Origin: SIAJ01 sp035258765
Lineage (GTDB): Bacteria > Planctomycetota > Planctomycetia > Gemmatales > Gemmataceae
Assembly (NCBI GenBank): GCA_035258765.1
Contig: DATFWZ010000671.1
Span: 1 to 11,903, forward strand
Direction of reading: 5' to 3'
DNA: 11,903 bases
Below the pieces are notes generated by a model that did not search any database, had not been told where the DNA came from, and saw nothing but the letters and a program-made list of their open reading frames with translations. The position numbers were made by a program, and so were the translations under genes. This document shows, piece by piece, positions 1 to 6,701 of the stretch. Within the stretch, counting starts at the first letter, position 1. Every line of letters begins with the position of its first letter.

Positions 1-98
1 AACCCGGCCCGGCGGTGCAGGTGGGCCGCGCGCCGGAGGTCCCAGGGCACCGCGTCGTCGGGCTTGTACGCCGCCCAGACCGGGTCGAGGGTCTTCAT
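1..98 (-). CDS. DUF1800-like protein, N-terminal fragment (runs off the left edge)
   Basis: Only the first 32 codons are visible. They begin MKTLDPVWAAYKPDDA and continue with PWDLRRAAHLHRRAG. An acidic-proline stretch followed by 'PWD-RRAAHL-RRAGF' is typical of the start of DUF1800 proteins, which are abundant and of unknown function in planctomycetes and often sit beside DUF1501 genes. The start is supported by AGGGGGA at 105-111, six bases upstream of the ATG. It is transcribed in the same direction as the sigma-fusion genes, and a 213-bp spacer separates it from the stop of the nearest one, so its own promoter is likely. That spacer holds only a weak 5-bp hairpin (257-270) and the ribosome binding site. 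The family call rests on a short stretch and could be wrong; that this is a real gene start is more certain. Confidence 0.65.
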   Translation of the reverse strand, partial: MKTLDPVWAAYKPDDAVPWDLRRAAHLHRRAG

Positions 99-311
99 CG
101 TTCGTCCCCCTAGGGAACTCTTACCAGTATGTGTCCGGCCAATCCCGATCCGTCGCCGCCGAGTCGCTAACGGCTTCGCGTATCAGTAGTGCCCCGGCGC
201 GACTGGAACGGCCCCTGCAAATCCGCCCTGATTCAGCCGGGGTGTGGTTTCATTGTCCACTCTATAGTGGCGCGAACCGCCCCCCGCGACATGGCGAATT
301 CGGGGACAAGG

Positions 312-3197
312 TCACTGCTCCTTCATCGTGATCGTCCCGAGGTCTGTCGCCTCCCCGGCCTTCACCGTGAACCTGGCCTTCCGGTCCGGCAATTCCAGGA
401 AGCGCTCCTTCTTGCGGCCGTACACGGTGAACTTCTCGCCGGGAATTACCACGTCGATCGCGAACTCCCCGGCCGCGTTCGTCTCGGTCTTCGGCTCGCT
501 GGACCGCCAGTCGCCGTTGACGCGGCGATTGATCTCGTCGGCCGCCCGATGCTCGTATTGAAGGATGACGACCGCGTTCGCGATCGGTTGCCCGGCCGGG
601 CCCCGCAACCTCCCCTTGACCCGCCCCGCCGCGCCCAAGGTGGCAACGACCGGCTCCGTCTCGTCCCCTTTGAGGGTAATCGTTCCGACCAGCTTGCGCT
701 TCGGCTCCAGGAAGGCGATGAACCGGGGCTTCGCGGTCTCCAGTTCGTGCACGATGCAAATGTCCGATTCGCACGTCTCGGGCAGGCCCCAGTCGCGGGC
801 CGTATTGCCAGCGGCGATCACCCCGGTCAACGGCTTGCCGTCCGCGTCCCGCACGGTCACCGTGAATCGGGACGCCCGTTTGAACCGGACGTCAACGGTT
901 GCCTCGGCCTCGTCCGGCTTCAGTTTGAGCACCTTGCACCACTGGCCTTGCATGATGGTGGTCACCCCGCCGGGCGACCGGAAACCGGTAAGCTCCTTGT
1001 CGAAGTACTGCGGGTACGCCGGGTCCGTCTTCAGCTGTTGGTACCGAGACTCTGTCGGCCCCTTGCCGGCGGTCGGGGTGACGCCGGCCATGAGCAGGAT
1101 CGGCCCCGGCGGGACGACCGTACGGTACACGCCATCCTCCTTGGCGTTGGCGAATTCGTAACAGTCGGGGGAGTCGAATTCGGGGCGGGCCTTCGCCGAC
1201 TCGTTGTCGGCCAGCACACCGACGCACACGTTGCCGGCGACCGGCTCGCCCGTCTGGTCGTCGAGCAGGCGGCCGGTGAGGATGATCCCCTTGCCCACGC
1301 CGATGTCCGCCGTGACCGGCTCGTAGGCCGGTGTGTCACGGAGCTTTACCGTTCGCCCAATGTACCCGGCGGTCGGGTCGCGCTTGACGGACAACTCGTA
1401 GGAGTCGGCCTTCTTGGCCCCGTGAATCTCGTACCGGCCGTCGGCGTCCGTGGTGGCCACCAGCGACGGCACCCCGGGGTTTTTCTGTTCGCGGAGGGCG
1501 ACGGTCACGCCGGCCCGCGGCTTACTTGTGGCCGCTTCCTTCACGACGCCGCGGATCGGCTTCTCCGCCTCGGCGACGATCGCCGTGTCCGGCCCGTCTA
1601 GCATCGGGTGGTCGCCAAGTTCGGCGTACGGTGATTTCAACTTCTCCAGCGTCTCGCGGTTGTACGGGGTCGGGTCGAACCCGGCGCGCAGGACGATCAC
1701 GACCGCCACGTCGGCGATCTCCGGCCCGCGGACGTTCAGGCTGACGAGCCGCTCACTCCCGACCTGGGCGATCGTGAACCGCCCGTCCTTGTCCGTGACG
1801 GCCGCGAACATGTCGCCCGCTTCCGCCGGCCTGCTGTTCTGCCACGACCGGAACGACACGAACCACTTGGACCCCGGCCCGCTGCTGTCCGCCGGCCGCT
1901 TCTGCCAGGCGGTCAGGAATCCGTCCATCGTGTCGCCGTACCCGAAAAGGTTCCGCACCACGACCGAGGCCCCGGCCACCGGCTTACCTTGCGTGTCGAT
2001 CACGCGACCGCGGATCGGCGTGTCCTTGACCAGCTTGAACGTGATCTCACCCGGGGTGTTCATCGCCGGCATCAGGAACTCACTCGGCCCGTAGCCGGCG
2101 ACGCGCGGGAACAGGTACGACCCCGGCCCCTTGAGCGGCACGGTCACTTTGAATGTCCCGTCCGCGGCCGTCTTACCGGCCACGGTGCCGGTGCCGTCGA
2201 TCGGCAGGTGGACCAACTCGGCCCCGGCCACCGGCTTCCCGTCCGGGTCGATCACTTTGCCGGTAACCGTCCGCGTCTTCGCTTCATCAACCTTGCCCGC
2301 CGGCTTGTCTTTCGAATCCTTCGCCTCCGACCTGGCCGGCATCGCCTTCTCGGGCTGCTGGCCAGCAGTTGTTGTCTTTGGGTCGCCAAACCCGATGCCC
2401 GCGACGACGACTGCCGCGAGCGCGACAACCCCCAGAAGAGACTTCTTCACGAGCCCGTTCACGGCGACCCCCTCGGCGAGTGCAGCGACGGCCGAGGGTA
2501 CGTGGCCCGCGACCGCCGCCCGGATCACTTCGACCAGTCGCGGCGGGGACGCCCCCGCCGGGGAGGTGGCCGCGAGGGCCAACAGGCCTGCGCCCAGGGC
2601 GACGCCGCCCTTGGTCAGGGCGTCGTGCAGCCGCCTGCGCGCCCGGTGGATTCGGACCTTGAGCGTATCGACCGCGATCCCGAGCTGCTCCGCCGCCTCG
2701 TCGCGCGTCAGCCCTTCCAGGTAGCACACGATGAGCGGCTCGCGGTAACTCGGCGGCAGCTTGTCCAGCTCCTCATCCAGGATCGCCAGCAGTTCGCGCC
2801 CGGTCATCCGGTCCACTGGCGGCACGGACCCGGAGACGGCGGCCCGCGCCTCGCGCCGGGTGCGCCTCTCGGCTGCCACGCGGGCATTGTGGGCGACCTT
2901 TCGGGCCGTGGCGTACAACCAGTTGGCCACCGACGACCGCCAGCGCACGCTCTTGGCCTTGCGGGCCAGCACGAGAAACGTGGCCTGGCAGGCGTCCTCG
3001 GCGTCCTGCCGGTGGGCAAGTGACCGACGGCAGACGCCCAGTACCATCCCCGTGTGCCGACGGACGATGGCGGCGAACGCGGCCTGGTCGGCGTCCTCGA
3101 CAAATCGCCGGAGCAGCTCCCGGTCAGTGACGGCTGGCCTCTCGGCCGTCATTGACCGGATCGCCTTGCGGAGTACTGTTACCGTCGCGCTCGCCAT
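312..3197 (-). CDS. Membrane-anchored ECF sigma factor with carboxypeptidase-regulatory-like ectodomain (961 aa)
   Basis: Predicted to direct RNA polymerase to specific promoters while tethered to the cytoplasmic membrane. Sigma region 2 spans about residues 27-100, including DAEDACQATFLVLARK (65-80). Region 4, with its helix-turn-helix, spans about 147-193 (LPPSYREPLIVCYLEGLTRD, then AAEQLGIAVDTLKVRIHRAR). A conserved family segment covers 195-252, and a single hydrophobic helix about 253-271 (SLLGVVALAAVVVAGIGFG). A charged Lys/Glu/Pro linker (272-308) leads to about six CarboxypepD_reg-like repeats beginning near residues 310, 395, 547, 638, 778 and 858; the clearest are GKVIDPDGKPVAGA (313) and GRVIDTQGKPVAGA (397). 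The ATG at 3197 is preceded by GGGAGGGG five bases upstream. It follows the 3306-6182 gene after 108 bp and could be co-transcribed with it. The ectodomain ligand is unknown. No enzyme active site was seen, so this is not a carboxypeptidase despite the domain name. Confidence 0.93.
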   Translation of the reverse strand: MASATVTVLRKAIRSMTAERPAVTDRELLRRFVEDADQAAFAAIVRRHTGMVLGVCRRSLAHRQDAEDACQATFLVLARKAKSVRWRSSVANWLYATARKVAHNARVAAERRTRREARAAVSGSVPPVDRMTGRELLAILDEELDKLPPSYREPLIVCYLEGLTRDEAAEQLGIAVDTLKVRIHRARRRLHDALTKGGVALGAGLLALAATSPAGASPPRLVEVIRAAVAGHVPSAVAALAEGVAVNGLVKKSLLGVVALAAVVVAGIGFGDPKTTTAGQQPEKAMPARSEAKDSKDKPAGKVDEAKTRTVTGKVIDPDGKPVAGAELVHLPIDGTGTVAGKTAADGTFKVTVPLKGPGSYLFPRVAGYGPSEFLMPAMNTPGEITFKLVKDTPIRGRVIDTQGKPVAGASVVVRNLFGYGDTMDGFLTAWQKRPADSSGPGSKWFVSFRSWQNSRPAEAGDMFAAVTDKDGRFTIAQVGSERLVSLNVRGPEIADVAVVIVLRAGFDPTPYNRETLEKLKSPYAELGDHPMLDGPDTAIVAEAEKPIRGVVKEAATSKPRAGVTVALREQKNPGVPSLVATTDADGRYEIHGAKKADSYELSVKRDPTAGYIGRTVKLRDTPAYEPVTADIGVGKGIILTGRLLDDQTGEPVAGNVCVGVLADNESAKARPEFDSPDCYEFANAKEDGVYRTVVPPGPILLMAGVTPTAGKGPTESRYQQLKTDPAYPQYFDKELTGFRSPGGVTTIMQGQWCKVLKLKPDEAEATVDVRFKRASRFTVTVRDADGKPLTGVIAAGNTARDWGLPETCESDICIVHELETAKPRFIAFLEPKRKLVGTITLKGDETEPVVATLGAAGRVKGRLRGPAGQPIANAVVILQYEHRAADEINRRVNGDWRSSEPKTETNAAGEFAIDVVIPGEKFTVYGRKKERFLELPDRKARFTVKAGEATDLGTITMKEQ
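2325..2363 (-). repeat. 39-nt exact match to 11275-11313 (linker after the membrane helix)
   Basis: This stretch encodes AGQQPEKAMPARSE in the linker of the 312-3197 product and is identical at every base to 11275-11313 in the gene at the far end of the array, although the flanking codons differ at many third positions. Confidence 0.85.
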
Positions 3198-3230
3198 GAC
3201 AGCCCCTCCCGAACCTCACGGTACCTCCGC
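3198..3230 (-). promoter_or_regulatory. Conserved leader of the 312-3197 gene, with two Shine-Dalgarno-like blocks
   Basis: Read on the minus strand, a GCGGAGG block (GCGGAG at 3225-3230) lies 27 bases before the ATG, and a second block GGGAGGGG lies five bases before it. Four bases after the first block comes a GTG (3217-3219), which reads out of frame with the sigma gene. The same arrangement precedes two other family genes and the broken copy. Confidence 0.5.
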
Positions 3231-3285
3231 CCCTGTCATGTGCGCCGCCCCGCCGGGGGTTACACGCGGCAAACAGGATTGCGGA

Positions 3286-3300
3286 GGCCCGGCCCGGGCC
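3286..3300 (-). terminator. Possible GC hairpin just downstream of the 3306-6182 gene
   Basis: A 6-bp perfect stem (GGCCCG/CGGGCC) with a three-base loop lies five bases beyond the stop codon on the minus strand. There is no T-run after it, so an intrinsic terminator is uncertain; it could equally be chance in GC-rich DNA. Confidence 0.25.
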
Positions 3301-3305
3301 ACCAC

Positions 3306-6182
3306 TTACTCGCCGAGCCGCTTGAGCTTTACCTCGCCGAGGTCCTTGGTTTCGCTGGCCTTGAGTGTCACGCCCTTCGCCAAATCGCCGGCAGGCTCGA
3401 GAATGTACATCCCGCTGAAGACGGCCAGGCGGTACGTCAGCCCGGGCGGCAATGCCTCGATCCGGAACGTGCCGTCCTTGCCGACGCGGAGGCCGCGCGG
3501 GAACGAGCCGGTGGCGACGTCGGGTTTCTCGCGGACGGGCTCGCTGCTCACACCGACCTCGGTCCGCGAGATCAGCTCGAGATCCGCCAGCGGCTTGCCG
3601 TCGGGCGCGACGAACCGCCCGGTCAGCGCGCCCGCGGGCTCGAGTTTCACCGACACCGGCCCGTTGTCATCGCCGCGGACGACCAGCGACCCGGCGAGCC
3701 TCTTCTCCGCGTGCGAGAATTGGAGCAGCCGCTGCTCGTCGGGCTTCAGGGCGACCACGGTGAACTCGGCCGTCTTCGTCGGCTCGTACCCCTCCTCGCC
3801 TTGCGCGCGCTCCCCGGTCACCCGCACGCCAGTCAACGGCTTGCCGTCCGGGCCGATTACGGTGCCCGTCAGCATCCGGCCCGGGTCGAGGACGAGGTCG
3901 CACGTCACCGACTCGGCCCCCTTTTCCGGGTTCACCTCCGCCACCGCGTGCGGCACGCGGTCGCCGAGCGGGGGCGTGTTGTAGAGGATTTTGATGTCCT
4001 TGATCCGGTCGGCGCCGACGCCGCTGAGGTAGCGCGACTCCGTGGCCTGGGCACCCACCACGGCCCGCCCCGGCAGGCCGACGAAGCGAAAAGTGCCGTC
4101 CGGGCGCGACAGCATGTTATAGTCGAACGCCAGGCCGGGCGCCTCCACCTGGTTCGGGTTGTCCGGGAAGATCTTGTATCGAATCCACGAAAACACGGGC
4201 TTGCCGGTGGCCTTGTCGCTGATCTTGCCGGTGACCCAGACGCCGCGCTTCATCTGGAGGTCCGCCGTGACCGGCTCCAGCCCGGGGCTGTCGGGAACGT
4301 CCGCCAGGATCGTCAGGTAGGGCTGCCCCTCGGGCGGTACGACCCGGACCTGGTTCTTGCCCTTGGGCATTCCGAGCAGACGGTAGTTCCCCTCCTTGTC
4401 GGCGACGGCCTGGAGGTGCGTCTCCCCCGCGATGTTCCGGCCCGCGAACGCATAACTCTGAACGACCGACCCGGGGATGGGCTTTCCCGTGTCCTTGTCG
4501 CGGACGACGCCGACGATCGGCCGGCACGGGGGGATGATGTGGTCGAACTTCGAGCCGACAAAGATCATGTCGTCGGCAAACTCGCCGTGCCGCCAGGGCC
4601 AGGCCCGGACCGTGTCGCCAGGCCGGGTCATCGCCCACAGGTCGGTTGACGCGATCATCGGGCCGTCGATCCGGAGGGCGACGACTCGCTCCCGGCCCAC
4701 CCCCTGGAGGGTGAAGCGGCCGTCGGCGTTGGTAACGGCGGACGGAATGACCCGGCCGACGTCGCGGCCGATGTACATCCCCTCCAGGCCGGTCAGGTGG
4801 GCGCGGATCGCGCGATACCCCTCCCGCTGCTCTCGCAATTCGGCAACGTAGTCCGACAGGTCGTTGCCTTTGACCGGCCAGAACAACCCGCAGACGGTGA
4901 CGGTGGCGCCGACGACCGGCTGGCCCTGGAGGTTGAGGATGCGGCCGGTGATGGGCACGTCGTCCTTCGCCAGCCGCACCGTCCACCTGGATTCCGACAC
5001 GGGCTTGCCCCGGCCTAAGTCCGGCACGCCCAGGCCGTAGCCGTCGGCCATCGCCACGACCATCGACTGTTCCCACGGCCGTGCGGATAGCGAACCGTCG
5101 AACTCCTTTTTCTCGACGGCGAACTGGAAGCTGCCGTCCTTGTCGCTAGCGCCGCGCTCGGGGATTGGCAGCACCTTGGGCGTCCAATAAAGCGTGTACA
5201 GCTTGGCGCCGCCGACTGGCTTGCCGTCCGGGTCTACCACGCGGCCGGCGAAGGACTTTTCCCCCTTTGCGTCGGGAGCGGGCCCGGGGTCTTTTGTCCC
5301 ATCCCTTTTCTCGATCGCGGAGTCCTTCGACGAAGGCGGTGGGCTTTTCTGCTGCCCGACCAGCATGGGCGACATCGAGCTGAGCCCAAGCACCGCGAGC
5401 CCGGCGACGGCCAATACCACCAGCGACTTTTTGAGCACCCCGTTCACGGCAACCCCCCTGGCGAGTGCGGCGATGGCCGGCGGGACTTTGCCCGCAACCG
5501 TCGCCCGGATCGCGTCGATCAGTCGCGACGGGGACGCCCCCGCCCGGGAGGTAGCCATGAGGGTCAGGAGGCCGGTACTCATCACGAGGCCGTGACGGGT
5601 CAAGGCATCGCCGAGCCTCTTTCGCCCGCGTTCCAGACGGATCTTGACCGTCCCGGCCGGAATGCCGAGCCGGGCGGCAATCTCGTCGCGGGTCAACTCC
5701 GCCTGGTAGTAGAGCAGGAGCGGCTCGCGGTAGATCGGCGGCAATCGGTCCAGCTCCTCGTCGATGACCGCGAGCAACCCCCGCCCGGTCATCCGATCGA
5801 CCGCCGCGACCGATTTCTGGACCGCCGCCTGGCCCTCGCGTCGGGCCCGCCGTTCCGCCGCCCGCCGGAGATCGCGGGCGACGCGCCGGGCCGTCGTGAA
5901 CAGCCAGTTGGCGATCGACGCCTGCCAGCGACCCGTTCCGGCCTTCTTGGACAGGATCAGGAAGGTGGCCTGGCAGGCGTCCTCCGCGTCCTGGTCAGTC
6001 GGCAGCGCCCGGCGGCAGACGCTCAGCACCAGCCCGGTGTGGCGGCGGACCAGGGCGGCGAACGCGTCCTGGTCTCCCGCGTCGGCGAACCGGTGCAACA
6101 GGTCCCGATCATTCGCTGTCGAGTGGCCGTGCGCCGCCGTGGTTCGAATCATCCGCCCGAGCGTTGCTGCTTGCATCGCCAT
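3306..6182 (-). CDS. Membrane-anchored ECF sigma factor with carboxypeptidase-regulatory-like ectodomain (958 aa)
   Basis: A paralogue of the 312-3197 gene. From this start the sigma parts align residue for residue without gaps: DAEDACQATFL at 66-76, VDRMTGR at 128-134, and region 4 at about 147-193 (YREPLLLYYQAELTRDEIAA, then LGIPAGTVKIRLERGRKRL). The hydrophobic helix is about 253-271 (SLVVLAVAGLAVLGLSSMS), followed by a Pro/Ser/Lys linker to about 308. CarboxypepD_reg-like repeats start near residues 311, 410, 555, 649, 770 and 852 (GRVVDPDGKPVGGA, GRILNLQGQPVVGA, GVVRDKDTGKPIPG, GTVIGPDGKPLTG). The second repeat carries a long insert (434-480) that differs from the other copies. The chosen ATG (6182) has GGGAGG six bases upstream. 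Two other in-frame ATGs are possible, at 6203 (with its own GGAGG) and 6251. The role is inferred to be the same as its neighbours: signal-responsive transcription from the membrane, ligand unknown. Confidence 0.92.
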   Translation of the reverse strand: MAMQAATLGRMIRTTAAHGHSTANDRDLLHRFADAGDQDAFAALVRRHTGLVLSVCRRALPTDQDAEDACQATFLILSKKAGTGRWQASIANWLFTTARRVARDLRRAAERRARREGQAAVQKSVAAVDRMTGRGLLAVIDEELDRLPPIYREPLLLYYQAELTRDEIAARLGIPAGTVKIRLERGRKRLGDALTRHGLVMSTGLLTLMATSRAGASPSRLIDAIRATVAGKVPPAIAALARGVAVNGVLKKSLVVLAVAGLAVLGLSSMSPMLVGQQKSPPPSSKDSAIEKRDGTKDPGPAPDAKGEKSFAGRVVDPDGKPVGGAKLYTLYWTPKVLPIPERGASDKDGSFQFAVEKKEFDGSLSARPWEQSMVVAMADGYGLGVPDLGRGKPVSESRWTVRLAKDDVPITGRILNLQGQPVVGATVTVCGLFWPVKGNDLSDYVAELREQREGYRAIRAHLTGLEGMYIGRDVGRVIPSAVTNADGRFTLQGVGRERVVALRIDGPMIASTDLWAMTRPGDTVRAWPWRHGEFADDMIFVGSKFDHIIPPCRPIVGVVRDKDTGKPIPGSVVQSYAFAGRNIAGETHLQAVADKEGNYRLLGMPKGKNQVRVVPPEGQPYLTILADVPDSPGLEPVTADLQMKRGVWVTGKISDKATGKPVFSWIRYKIFPDNPNQVEAPGLAFDYNMLSRPDGTFRFVGLPGRAVVGAQATESRYLSGVGADRIKDIKILYNTPPLGDRVPHAVAEVNPEKGAESVTCDLVLDPGRMLTGTVIGPDGKPLTGVRVTGERAQGEEGYEPTKTAEFTVVALKPDEQRLLQFSHAEKRLAGSLVVRGDDNGPVSVKLEPAGALTGRFVAPDGKPLADLELISRTEVGVSSEPVREKPDVATGSFPRGLRVGKDGTFRIEALPPGLTYRLAVFSGMYILEPAGDLAKGVTLKASETKDLGEVKLKRLGE

Positions 6183-6214
6183 GACCTGCCTCCCGGCCCT
6201 CATGACTCCTCCAC
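6183..6214 (-). promoter_or_regulatory. Conserved leader of the 3306-6182 gene, with a second possible start
   Basis: GTGGAG (6209-6214, minus strand) lies exactly 26 bases before the chosen ATG, and GGGAGG (6189-6194) lies six bases before it. GGAGG in the first block is four bases before another in-frame ATG (6201-6203), which would add seven residues, MRAGRQV. Either start could be used; alignment with the sister genes favours 6182. Confidence 0.5.
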
Positions 6215-6275
6215 CCCGAGTCATGGCCGCGACCGGGCCCGTCGGCATCATCCGCGACAGTAGCCGACGTGCTCG

Positions 6276-6344
6276 GCGTGACGAGCCCGGGCCCGTCAGC
6301 CCGGAGCCATACGCCTCGCCGGTGCCAGCCCGGGCTCGTCACGC
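6276..6344. repeat. Perfect 17-bp inverted repeat, 35-nt loop
   Basis: The left arm at 6276-6292 and right arm at 6328-6344 are exact reverse complements, centred on CGTGACGAGCCCGGGC and its mirror. It lies about 95 bp upstream of the 6182 start, between the truncated sigma copy and the intact gene. No T-run follows. It could be a terminator for upstream transcription, the ends of a small decayed mobile element, or a regulatory hairpin in the leader. The sequence does not decide between these. Confidence 0.6.
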
Positions 6345-6383
6345 GAAACATGACGGCTGTGCTCTGGCGAAATCCCCTGGGTC

Positions 6384-6453
6384 GTAGCTGAATTCGTGAG
6401 AATTCAGTCCACTAGCCGTCGCTGCCGGGCTGAATTCACACGAATTCGGCTAC
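6384..6453. repeat. 70-bp palindromic element, MITE-like, at the break of a sigma copy
   Basis: Two 24-bp arms (6384-6407 and 6430-6453) are inverted copies of each other with 22 of 24 positions matching, around a 22-nt spacer. Each arm is itself an imperfect palindrome with two GAATTC-like halves (CTGAATT...AATTCAG; GAATTCACACGAATTC). The right end coincides with the exact point at which the neighbouring sigma homology stops. No open reading frame of its own and no clear target-site duplication were seen. The low-GC GAATTC cores stand out from the surrounding GC-rich DNA. It looks like a small insertion or a dispersed palindromic repeat; whether it is mobile is an inference. Confidence 0.6.
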
Positions 6454-6616
6454 CCCGGCAGACGCCGAGCACCATCCCAGCATGGCGGCTCACAAGGGCG
6501 GTAAACGCCGTCTCGCCGCCGCCGGCGAACCGCGAGAGCAGCTCCCCGTCCGTCGCGTCGGCGGCGAGTGCCGACCGGACCGCCCGCAATACCACCGCGC
6601 CCGCTCGCCCGGCCAT
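6404..6616 (-). pseudogene. Truncated ECF sigma factor, N-terminal remnant of a fifth family member
   Basis: From the ATG at 6616 the frame encodes about 55 residues homologous to the start of the neighbouring sigma fusions: MAGRAGAVVLRAV..., then DGELLSRFAGG, then SRHAGMVLGVCRG. These match DRELLRRF and RRHTGMVLGVCRR in the 312-3197 product. Homology ends at about 6452, right before the DAEDACQATFL motif, and the frame then runs through the palindromic element to a stop at 6404-6406. Most of region 2 and all of region 4, the membrane helix and the ectodomain are missing and were not found nearby, so a deletion accompanied or followed the break. The start keeps a good ribosome binding site (GGAGGG, 6623-6628), so a short peptide could still be made, but sigma function is excluded. 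An in-frame GTG at 6637 is an alternative start. Confidence 0.85.
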
Positions 6617-6648
6617 GACCGTCCCTCCGGCCGTCACGGAACCTCCAC
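6617..6648 (-). promoter_or_regulatory. Conserved leader retained in front of the truncated sigma copy
   Basis: GTGGAG (6643-6648, minus strand) lies 26 bases before the ATG and GGAGGG six bases before it. Four bases after GGAGG is a GTG (6635-6637) in frame with the remnant. Further upstream, CCGGCGGGG (6658-6666) and CCGCAA (6687-6692) also occur in the same order before the 312-3197 gene (3248-3256 and 3279-3284), so those two copies share sequence beyond the leader itself. Confidence 0.5.
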
Positions 6649-6701
6649 TGTGGTAATCCCCGCCGGGCGGGAAACGGACGCAGCGGTTGCGGACGGGGTC
6701 A

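Noticed and set aside
257..270. Small hairpin CCACT/AGTGG downstream of the 312-3197 gene as a terminator
   Set aside because: The stem is only five base pairs with no T-run on either strand, so it cannot be told from chance.
189..1601. Long plus-strand reading frame of 470 codons
   Set aside because: It lies antisense to the 312-3197 gene, has no ribosome binding site, and its Arg/Gly/Leu/Pro-rich composition is what the opposite strand of a GC-rich gene gives. The minus-strand frame has recognisable domains throughout.
3240..4649. Plus-strand reading frame of 469 codons, with similar ones at 1989-3023, 6990-8303 and 9892-10818
   Set aside because: All mirror the minus-strand sigma fusions at the equivalent frame and show no domain. 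Their repetition across paralogues follows from the coding sequence beneath them.
6183..6251. Upstream start (ATG at 6251) for the 3306-6182 gene
   Set aside because: Sister proteins align from 6182, which has a well-placed GGGAGG. The 6203 start remains a possible alternative, but 6251 has no clear ribosome binding site.
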